A stretch of DNA of 39,510 nt from NCBI GenBank assembly GCA_003446015.1, contig DMBU01000124.1, positions 87,825 through 127,334 on the forward strand, given 5' to 3'. Shown piece after piece: positions 25,337 to 32,514 of this stretch (positions within the stretch are counted from its first letter, which is position 1; the number at the start of each line of letters is the position of its first letter). The translations under genes were made by a program, and so were the position numbers. The notes under the pieces are model-generated. The model ran no database searches. It saw only the letters and a program-made list of their open reading frames with translations, and was not told where the DNA came from. Source of the stretch: Bacteroidales bacterium (lineage in GTDB: Bacteria; Bacteroidota; Bacteroidia; Bacteroidales; UBA12077).

Positions 25337-25344
25337 TAAATTTG
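25337..25344 (+). promoter_or_regulatory. -7 promoter box of waaA
   Basis: TAAATTTG is an exact TAnnTTTG match, 25 bp before the waaA ATG. It implies a very short leader. Confidence 0.45.
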
Positions 25345-25369
25345 TTACGAACTATGCAAATTATATTTT

Positions 25370-26611
25370 ATGACCTTTTTATACCTTCTTGGAATTAGGA
25401 TTTTTCAGCTTTTAGTTAATGTAGCCTCTTTATTTAATCCAAAAGCAAAACTTTGGATTAAAGGTAGAAAAAATATTTTTAGTCAATTAAGCAAGTCAAT
25501 TCACATTGAAGATAAAATTGCCTGGTTTCATTGTGCTTCACTAGGTGAATTTGAGCAGGGCAGACCGGTTATAGAATCATTTAAAGAAAGGTTTCCGGGT
25601 TATAAAATCCTGTTAACATTCTATTCTCCATCAGGATACGAGATTAGAAAGAACTACGAACATGCCGACTTTGTATATTATTTACCCATAGATACACCCG
25701 GAAATGCCAAACGATTTTTAAACATTATAAATCCAAAATATGTGTTTTTTATTAAATATGAATTTTGGTATTTCTTTTTGCGAGAAATCGAACGAAGAAA
25801 AATTCCATTATTCCTTGTATCCGGAATTTTTAGAAAGAATCAGCGCTTTTTTAAACCCAATGGAATAAAATCAAGAAAGATGTTAAGGTGGTTTACACAT
25901 TTCTTCGTTCAAAACGAGGAATCGAAACAACTACTGCATGCAATACATATCGACAATGTTACGGTTACTGGCGACACACGCTTTGACCGGGTTTATGCTA
26001 TTACCCAACAATCTAAAGACTTAGCCTTAATTGAGTTGTTTGCCAAAAACAATATCGTACTGGTTGCAGGAAGCACCTGGAAACCAGATGAGGAGATACT
26101 TATTCGGTTTTTTAATGAAAGCGCCACTCCATTCAAATTAATTATTGCACCACACGAAATCCATAAAGAAAACATACTCCGAATATCAAAATCTATTTCT
26201 AATGAAAAAAGGGTACTTAAGTATTCCGAAGCTGATAATGAAAATATTGCTAAAGCGGATGTTTTGATTATCGATAGTATAGGAATATTATCTTCGGTTT
26301 ATAAATACGGAACAATTGCATATATTGGTGGGGGTTTTGGAAAAGGAATACATAATATTCTTGAGGCTGCTACTTTCGGGTTGCCAATTCTTTTTGGTCC
26401 TAATTATGAGAAATTTAAAGAAGCCATTGATCTTAAAAATTTAGGTGGAGCATTTTCAATTACGGATTTTATTCAGTTAGAAAAAAATCTAAATTCACTA
26501 TTGAAAGATGAAAATAGAATAAAAAATTGTGGAAAGATTTCATCAGCTTATGTTGAAAAAAACAGAGGAGCCACTAAAGCAATTTTAGAAACTGTTAAAA
26601 TTGACGAATAA
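25370..26611 (+). CDS. waaA: 3-deoxy-D-manno-octulosonate transferase (Kdo transferase)
   Basis: WaaA/KdtA adds Kdo from CMP-Kdo to lipid A precursor at the inner membrane, linking lipid A to the LPS core. The 413 residues begin with a membrane-anchor helix (about 3-20). The GT30 N-terminal domain has the catalytic glutamate E60 in SLGEFEQGRPVIE. FIKYEFWYFFL, VSGIFRKNQRFF, VTGDTRFDRV, AGSTWKPDEE and GGGFGKGIHNILEAATFGLPILFGP complete the family pattern. It stands alone with its own promoter. How many Kdo residues it adds cannot be predicted. Confidence 0.95.
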   Translation: MTFLYLLGIRIFQLLVNVASLFNPKAKLWIKGRKNIFSQLSKSIHIEDKIAWFHCASLGEFEQGRPVIESFKERFPGYKILLTFYSPSGYEIRKNYEHADFVYYLPIDTPGNAKRFLNIINPKYVFFIKYEFWYFFLREIERRKIPLFLVSGIFRKNQRFFKPNGIKSRKMLRWFTHFFVQNEESKQLLHAIHIDNVTVTGDTRFDRVYAITQQSKDLALIELFAKNNIVLVAGSTWKPDEEILIRFFNESATPFKLIIAPHEIHKENILRISKSISNEKRVLKYSEADNENIAKADVLIIDSIGILSSVYKYGTIAYIGGGFGKGIHNILEAATFGLPILFGPNYEKFKEAIDLKNLGGAFSITDFIQLEKNLNSLLKDENRIKNCGKISSAYVEKNRGATKAILETVKIDE

Positions 26612-26648
26612 AGAGAAAAAAAAGTTTTGTTTTTGCATGTCAAGTTAT

Positions 26649-26660
26649 TAACAATTGTTA
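26649..26660. promoter_or_regulatory. 12-bp palindrome upstream of TonB receptor
   Basis: TAACAATTGTTA is a perfect palindrome about 37 bp after waaA and 208 bp before the receptor gene. It is an operator candidate only; in AT-rich DNA such palindromes also arise by chance. Confidence 0.25.
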
Positions 26661-26779
26661 TTTTGATCATGAGTAACATTTATAATTTCCCAAAAATCAA
26701 TACATTTCGGAATTGTAAGAGTGTTAAGAAATGTTAATTATTTGTAAAGCATAATTTAACTATAACTTAATATTTTCAA

Positions 26780-26787
26780 TATATTTG
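26780..26787 (+). promoter_or_regulatory. -7 promoter box of the TonB receptor gene
   Basis: TATATTTG is an exact TAnnTTTG match and would give a leader of about 75 nt. No good -33 element is visible. Confidence 0.4.
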
Positions 26788-26867
26788 ATATTCCAATAAA
26801 GTTTAGTTTTGAATTCGTGAAATTTTTTAAATTAAATTAGTATAAACCCAAACCTTAAAACAATTCT

Positions 26868-29519
26868 ATGATGAAAATCTTTAAAAGTAAAATTTTGATT
26901 TTGGCATTGATGCTGGTATCTTTCGCAGCATTTAGTCAATCGAATGTAAAAGGAGTTCTGGTTGATGCACAAACTGGAGAAGTCCTTATCGGAGCCTCTG
27001 TCGTTGTCGACGGAACAACCATTGGTACAGCAACTTCTTTAGATGGAAGTTTTAAAATTACTGTTCCATCCGGAAATCAAAAAATGATATTTTCTTATGT
27101 TGGTTATATCGAAGTTGTTCAGGATATAACTGTTTCTGGAGAAGATATTGATTTAGGAAAAATTAAACTTGAGTCAGATGCTGTTAACTTAAATGAAGTT
27201 AAAGTAGTTGCATCTGTTGCTATTGCAAGAGAAACTCCCGTTGCGATTTCTACTATTCAGCCAACTCAGATTGCAGAAAAGCTGGGAACTCAAGAGTATC
27301 CAGAAATTTTGAAATCTACTCCTGGCGTTTATGCAACTAAACAAGGTGGTGCTTTTGGTGATTCAAGAATTAATATTCGTGGATTTGATGCAAGTAACAC
27401 TGCAACGATGATTAATGGTGTTCCTGTTAATGATATGGAAAACGGATGGGTATACTGGTCAAACTGGGCTGGTTTATCTGATGTTACTCGTTCATTACAG
27501 TTACAAAGAGGTCTTGGTGCTTCTAAAGTAGCAGTTCCTTCATTAGGTGGTACTCTTAACATTCTTACCAATACTACTAATGCGAAAAAAGGAGGTACAG
27601 CATTTACTACCGTTGGACAAGATGGCTATAAAAAATATGGTTTTACTTTGTCAACAGGTTTAACTGAAAATAACTGGGCAGCAACTGTTGCTTTAGCAAA
27701 ATCTGAAGGTGATGGTTATGTTGATGGTACTCAGTTTGAATCTTATTCTTATTTTGCAAATATTTCTAAACAGCTGAATGATAAACATGTTTTGGCATTC
27801 TCTATCTTTGGTGCTCCACAATGGCATGGTCAGAGAAGTACAGATATGACTATAGAAACCTACCAAAATAGTGATAGAGGAATTAGATATAACCAGGATT
27901 GGGGTTATAAAAATGGTGAGATATATTATGCAAGAAAAAATTATTATAATAAGCCACAAGCTATATTGAACCACTTTTTTACTATGAATGAAACTACCAG
28001 TATAAGCACTGCATTATATGCTTCAATTGGAACTGGTGGAGGAACTGGTTCTTATGGTAATACCGGTAAATTTTATGGTAACTATTTAAAAGAAGGACAA
28101 ATTGATTTTGATCGTATAGTTGATGAAAACATTGCTGCAGGAAATGCAGGGTCAGAATCTATTATGAGATCATCTGTTAATAACCATAAGTGGTATGGAA
28201 TACTATCATCTTTTAATAAAGATCTTGGTAATTTGGACATTATGATTGGAGTTGATGGTCGCTACTATGTTGGTGAACATTACAGAGAAGTAACTGATTT
28301 ATTAGGTGGAGATTTTTACCTTGAAAGCGGTATTGATGTAAATAATTTCGACAAGGTAGTTGGAGTTGGTGATAAAATTGCTTATGCCAACGACGGACAC
28401 GTTGGATGGGTTGGATTATTTGGACAGGCAGAATATAAATTAGACAAATTATCTACATTTGTTTCTTTATCTCTTTCTGATAAAATGTACCAAAGAGTAG
28501 ATTACATGAACTATTTTACCGATGATCTAATTAGCCAAATTAATGCTAGTGCTACGCTGGAACAACAGTATAGAGATGAACTTGGAAACAGAAAGTTTTT
28601 AGAAGCAATGAAAGGTCAGGAATCTGACTGGGTAAGCTTCATTGGTTATATGGCTAAAGGTGGTGCAAACTATCAATTAAACGATAATCATAATGTATTC
28701 TTTAATACTGGATATTTCCAACGTCAACCTGACTTTGATGCTGTTTTCTTAAATTACATTAACTGGGTTAATGAAAAAGCTGAAAATGAAAAAGTATATA
28801 GTTTTGAGTTAGGTTATGGATATCGTTCCCCTATTATTTCTGCTAATTTGAATGCATATTATACAAAATGGTCTGATAAAACCTTTACTCCCTCTATTTC
28901 AGTTACAGATCCTGCTACAGGAGCCAGAACTTATTACATAGCCAACATTCTTGGTATCGATGCTGCACACATGGGTCTTGAGTTAGATTTTGTTATTAAA
29001 CCAATTGAAAAACTTCAAATAACCGGTTTTGTTTCTGTAGGTGACTGGAGATGGTTAACTGATGTTGAAGATGTTGGAGTTTTTGATGAAAATCAAAATG
29101 AAATAGGAACCTTTGATGTATACTTAAAAGATGTTAAAGTTGGTGACGCTGCTCAAACAAGTGCTGCTATTGGTATTGATTATGAATTATTAAAAGGATT
29201 GAAATTTGGTGTAGATTATAATTATTATGATAATATTTATGCTGATTTTGATGTTTTAGGCAGAACTTCTGCTCCAGCAGTTGGTGAGTCAAATCCTAAT
29301 TCATGGGAAATGCCTTTCTATAGTTTAGTGGATATGAACTTACGTTATAATTTTAAGGTTTCTGATTTAAATGCTACTTTATACTGTAATGTAAATAACC
29401 TGTTAGATACAGAATATATTTCTGATGCAACTGATGGAAATAACCATGATTGGCAAAGTTCTAAAGTTTATTATGGCTGGGGAAGATCTTGGTCGGTTGG
29501 TTTAAAAATTAGATTTTAA
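26868..29519 (+). CDS. TonB-dependent outer-membrane receptor
   Basis: This 883-residue receptor imports a ligand across the outer membrane using TonB energy. A signal peptide (1-24, ends AAFSQ) is followed by a carboxypeptidase-regulatory-like domain (about 27-105, GVLVDAQTGEVLIGASVVVDG). The plug (about 115-235) includes RINIRGFDASNTATMINGVPVNDMENG and SLGGTLNI. A 22-strand-type barrel ends in the C-terminal IRF. The start is ATGATG; either Met can be used. The lipoprotein gene follows after 22 bp, so the two are co-transcribed. There is no SusD-type gene next to it, so it is not a standard SusCD pair. The ligand is unknown. Confidence 0.93.
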   Translation: MMKIFKSKILILALMLVSFAAFSQSNVKGVLVDAQTGEVLIGASVVVDGTTIGTATSLDGSFKITVPSGNQKMIFSYVGYIEVVQDITVSGEDIDLGKIKLESDAVNLNEVKVVASVAIARETPVAISTIQPTQIAEKLGTQEYPEILKSTPGVYATKQGGAFGDSRINIRGFDASNTATMINGVPVNDMENGWVYWSNWAGLSDVTRSLQLQRGLGASKVAVPSLGGTLNILTNTTNAKKGGTAFTTVGQDGYKKYGFTLSTGLTENNWAATVALAKSEGDGYVDGTQFESYSYFANISKQLNDKHVLAFSIFGAPQWHGQRSTDMTIETYQNSDRGIRYNQDWGYKNGEIYYARKNYYNKPQAILNHFFTMNETTSISTALYASIGTGGGTGSYGNTGKFYGNYLKEGQIDFDRIVDENIAAGNAGSESIMRSSVNNHKWYGILSSFNKDLGNLDIMIGVDGRYYVGEHYREVTDLLGGDFYLESGIDVNNFDKVVGVGDKIAYANDGHVGWVGLFGQAEYKLDKLSTFVSLSLSDKMYQRVDYMNYFTDDLISQINASATLEQQYRDELGNRKFLEAMKGQESDWVSFIGYMAKGGANYQLNDNHNVFFNTGYFQRQPDFDAVFLNYINWVNEKAENEKVYSFELGYGYRSPIISANLNAYYTKWSDKTFTPSISVTDPATGARTYYIANILGIDAAHMGLELDFVIKPIEKLQITGFVSVGDWRWLTDVEDVGVFDENQNEIGTFDVYLKDVKVGDAAQTSAAIGIDYELLKGLKFGVDYNYYDNIYADFDVLGRTSAPAVGESNPNSWEMPFYSLVDMNLRYNFKVSDLNATLYCNVNNLLDTEYISDATDGNNHDWQSSKVYYGWGRSWSVGLKIRF

Positions 29520-29541
29520 TAATTCCAAAAAAGATTAAATT

Positions 29542-30798
29542 ATGAAAAAATTAAAAATATTTAATATAATTCTTGCATTAATCTTTATGGTTTCTGCTTG
29601 TGATAAAACATACGATGACATCTATGATGAAATAGATGCCAATAAAGAAGCTGACTATGCAACGTATCTAAAGTATCAGGACAAAACAGTATCAATGGAA
29701 TCATATACATTAACTGATGACGATTATGCTACTATTAGCGAACTTGCGTTAGAAGATGCAGTTACTGAAGACGAAATTTCAGACGCTGAAGATATTGGTA
29801 GTTACAAAAATTTCTCTGCCTATATTCTTGCTAAAAATTACATTCCTTATTTATTGGATGCTGAATATTTTTCATATACAGCAGGTACAGAAATGTTAGT
29901 TACCTATAATTATTATATTGGAAGCAGTTACGAAGACATAGCTGATCTAAGTGAATATGAATTGCAAACAGCAGATTATGACCTTTTTGCAGGTCCAGGA
30001 AAATATAATAATTTTTCATCATCTGACCCTGCGGTAGATTATATTCCTTTAATACTAGCTGCTCGTTTTCCATTAGCTGATGTTAATACAGAAAAATTTG
30101 TTCAGTATACTTATTATGGTACAAATTATGACCAATATATAGAGTACGAATTTGACGGTGCTGTTTGGACTCTAACCGGTGCTAATTCTGGTTTGGATGT
30201 TGATAACGCATATGAGTTAACAGACGAAGACTATGAAGCATTTGGTGTAGGTAGTTACGGTAGTTTATCAGGAAGTCAACGAGATGCTAATGTTCCAGAC
30301 TTTCTATTAACAAAATATCCTTCTGCAGTTAGTGGAGATAAGCAAGTCATTATTTATAATTATTATGGCGCAACCTCTGATAATATTATGGGTTTCACAT
30401 TATCAGAAACCGGTTGGATTAATACACACACTGTAAAATACAATTGGGATTCTGGTGATTATAATGTAAAAACTCTTTCTGTTACTGTAGATCAAACATC
30501 AATTTTTAAATTTACTGAAGATGGTTGGATTTTTGTTCCACCTTTAAAATTTATTGAATCAACGAAAACACCTACAAGATTTTATACTCTTGTTAACGCT
30601 GATTATGAATTAACTGGTGATGGAACATATCATAATTTCACTATTTCCTGGGGTGGTATTCTTGAAAGAATTTCAACAATCCTAAAAGCAAATTTCAATG
30701 ACTTAGCAGCTGGCGATGTTTTTGAAGTTACCTATAAAGGTTATGATGGAACTGTTAGTGATTATACAATGATTGTTGAAGTAATTTTAGACGAATAA
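29542..30798 (+). CDS. Acidic repeat-containing surface lipoprotein
   Basis: This is an unrecognised 418-residue lipoprotein. The signal peptide ends in MVSAC, giving lipidated C20. The mature protein is strongly acidic and rich in Tyr and Asp. A motif recurs four times: SYTLTDDDYATI (54-65), EYELQTADYDLF (138-149), AYELTDEDYEAF (223-234) and DYELTGDGTYHNF (354-366). Each is followed by a GxYxNFS-like turn and an IPxxLxxxFP-like segment. It is co-transcribed with the TonB receptor and ends before a strong terminator. It is probably the surface ligand-capture partner of that receptor in place of SusD. This is inferred from position; no catalytic motif is visible. Confidence 0.72.
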   Translation: MKKLKIFNIILALIFMVSACDKTYDDIYDEIDANKEADYATYLKYQDKTVSMESYTLTDDDYATISELALEDAVTEDEISDAEDIGSYKNFSAYILAKNYIPYLLDAEYFSYTAGTEMLVTYNYYIGSSYEDIADLSEYELQTADYDLFAGPGKYNNFSSSDPAVDYIPLILAARFPLADVNTEKFVQYTYYGTNYDQYIEYEFDGAVWTLTGANSGLDVDNAYELTDEDYEAFGVGSYGSLSGSQRDANVPDFLLTKYPSAVSGDKQVIIYNYYGATSDNIMGFTLSETGWINTHTVKYNWDSGDYNVKTLSVTVDQTSIFKFTEDGWIFVPPLKFIESTKTPTRFYTLVNADYELTGDGTYHNFTISWGGILERISTILKANFNDLAAGDVFEVTYKGYDGTVSDYTMIVEVILDE

Positions 30799-30817
30799 TA
30801 TTTATAATTTCAAATAC

Positions 30818-30843
30818 AAAAGGGGCTTTGGCCCCTTTTTTTT
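30818..30843 (+). terminator. Intrinsic terminator of receptor-lipoprotein operon
   Basis: AAAAGGGGC, TTTG loop, GCCCCTTTT, then a T-run. This is a textbook rho-independent terminator 20 bp after the lipoprotein gene. Confidence 0.92.
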
Positions 30844-30877
30844 ACTTTAATAACATTCTACTTTAAAACAAAAAATA

Positions 30878-32113
30878 ATGAAAAAGGGATTTGTTTACAT
30901 TGTTTTTATTTTGATTAGTTTTAGTTGTAGTAATCAAAAACAAAATTTAAAACATAAAAACCGGGAGGATAAACCTTATGTTGTTATGTTATCTATGGAC
31001 GGCTTTCGTTGGGATTACCCCGAAAAAGCAAACACCCCAAATTTAGATTACATTGAGAAAACAGGAGTTCGTGCAGATGCATGTATCCCTTGTTTCCCGA
31101 CAAAAACTTTTCCGAATCATTATTCTATTGCAACAGGTTTATATCCCGACCATCATGGAATAGTTCATAATAGCTTTTATGCTCCTGATATCGATAAATA
31201 TTATTCAATTTCAAATATTGAGGCTGTAACCGATTCATCATTTTATTTTGGCGAACCTGTATGGCTAACTGCCGAAAAGCAGGGTGTAAAAAGTGCATCC
31301 TATTTTTGGGTAGGTTCCGAAACTACTCATGATGGCATATTCCCTTCATATCATTACGCATATAACAGCTCAGTAAGTTTCGAAGAACGAATAAACGGAG
31401 TTATTAATTGGTTAAAACTTCCTGCAAAAGACCGGCCCCATTTAATTATGTGGTACATTGAAGAACCCGATAGTAAAGGTCATGATGTTGGTCCAAATCA
31501 CCCAGAGACATTAAATATGGTCGAATACCTGGATAGTTTGGTTGGTATATTCTATGCGCAAATAAGGGAATTACCCCATTCAGATAGTATTAATGTAATT
31601 ATTACCTCTGATCATGGAATGAGTGAAATATCAAAGGATCGGGTTGTTTTTTTAGAAGATTTTATTAAAAAGGACTGGTGCAAGTATATTGATGGAGATA
31701 ATCCCATTTATTCCGTTGAGGCAAAAACAGAATATTACGATACCATCTATCACATATTATCAAAAGTCGATCATATTACGATTTGGAAAAAAAGTGAAAT
31801 TCCTGAAAGACTGCACTATGGTTCAAGTGAGCGGGTAAAAGATTTTGTTATTGTTGCCGATAGCAGTTGGAGCATATTAAAATCTTCGAGCAGAAAAGCT
31901 TATTCTGGTGGAACTCATGGTTATGATAATCAGAATAAAGATATGCATGCAATATTTTATGCATTTGGCCCGGCATTTAAAATTGGATATAAACATAAAG
32001 CAATTAATAATATTGATATCAATCCATTAATCTGTAAAATACTTGAGATTTATCCTGCAAAAATTGATGGTAAAATCGAGAATACCACTCAAATGCTGCA
32101 AGATAAAAATTAA
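30878..32113 (+). CDS. Secreted nucleotide pyrophosphatase/phosphodiesterase lipoprotein
   Basis: This 411-residue lipoprotein (signal peptide with C17 in ISFSC) belongs to the NPP branch of the alkaline phosphatase superfamily. These enzymes hydrolyse nucleotide pyrophosphate or phosphodiester bonds with two zinc ions. D41 in LSMDGFRWD, the nucleophile T77 in PTKTFPNHYSIATG, EEPDSKGHDVGPN, ITSDHGM and GGTHGYDN supply the expected ligands. It is presumably periplasmic or outer-membrane-attached and used for scavenging. It sits after the terminator of the receptor operon, so it has its own promoter or depends on readthrough. The true substrate is unknown. Confidence 0.92.
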   Translation: MKKGFVYIVFILISFSCSNQKQNLKHKNREDKPYVVMLSMDGFRWDYPEKANTPNLDYIEKTGVRADACIPCFPTKTFPNHYSIATGLYPDHHGIVHNSFYAPDIDKYYSISNIEAVTDSSFYFGEPVWLTAEKQGVKSASYFWVGSETTHDGIFPSYHYAYNSSVSFEERINGVINWLKLPAKDRPHLIMWYIEEPDSKGHDVGPNHPETLNMVEYLDSLVGIFYAQIRELPHSDSINVIITSDHGMSEISKDRVVFLEDFIKKDWCKYIDGDNPIYSVEAKTEYYDTIYHILSKVDHITIWKKSEIPERLHYGSSERVKDFVIVADSSWSILKSSSRKAYSGGTHGYDNQNKDMHAIFYAFGPAFKIGYKHKAINNIDINPLICKILEIYPAKIDGKIENTTQMLQDKN

Positions 32114-32166
32114 GACGATTTATAAGCTATTTTATAGCTTTTTCTTAACAAAAAGATTAACAAATA

Positions 32167-32184
32167 CTTAACATGTGTGTTAAG
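32167..32184. promoter_or_regulatory. Inverted repeat CTTAACA-N4-TGTTAAG
   Basis: Perfect 7-bp arms flank TGTG. Related GTTAAT half-sites follow at about 32189-32205. It is an operator candidate upstream of the small gene and nrdJ, or a weak terminator for the phosphodiesterase gene (no T-run follows). Confidence 0.35.
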
Positions 32185-32315
32185 AAGGTTAATATCTATG
32201 TTAATAAATACTCGGGCTTATATAATCCCTTCTGAAATTGACGATTTTGGTGTTATTAACAATCCATGTGAAAATATAATTTGAACAAAATTTTTATATA
32301 TGATTTTTTTTCGCT

Positions 32316-32483
32316 ATGAGCCTGAAATCCTTTAATAACAAGGTGTACAGCCACTTAAAGCACTTCGTTAATAACTATCATGAAATGTTGAAAAATACGA
32401 ATGAAAACCCCTTGCTCGAACTTATAAGTATGTTTAAATTAGCATTACCTTTTCAGAAAGTGTTACAAAACATAATCGATTAA
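32316..32483 (+). CDS. Candidate 55-residue small protein
   Basis: An ATG-to-TAA frame of 55 codons lies in the gap before nrdJ, in the same orientation and ending 31 bp before it. The product begins MSLKSFNNKVYSHLKHFVNN, is basic in its first half, and ends with an amphipathic helix (LELISMFKLALPFQKVLQNI). No signal peptide and no recognised domain are present. The codon choice looks like that of neighbouring genes, but the frame is short. It may be a real small protein or a chance frame. Confidence 0.42.
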   Translation: MSLKSFNNKVYSHLKHFVNNYHEMLKNTNENPLLELISMFKLALPFQKVLQNIID

Positions 32484-32514
32484 TCATAAACTCATTATAA
32501 ATCTGCTTAATAAA

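Larger units (their letters stand above)
24984..25369. other. Divergent intergenic region, 386 bp
   Basis: This AT-rich spacer lies between the outer-membrane protein gene and waaA. It contains a minus-strand intrinsic terminator (25072-25103), a weak minus-strand promoter (TTG at 25179-25177, 18 bp, TATTTTTA at 25158-25151), and the waaA -7 box (25337-25344). No protein gene of more than about 12 codons stands out. Confidence 0.5.
32114..32514. other. 401-bp spacer before ribonucleotide reductase gene
   Basis: This spacer holds a short inverted repeat (32167-32184), several GTTAA-rich half-sites up to about 32212, and one small frame of 55 codons (32316-32483). I looked for a cobalamin riboswitch because nrdJ follows, and saw no convincing B12 box. 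Confidence 0.5.

Noticed and set aside
32114..32514. Possible cobalamin riboswitch before the B12-dependent reductase
   Set aside because: I found GCCACTT but not the B12 box or a matching downstream pairing element, and that sequence lies inside the small reading frame.
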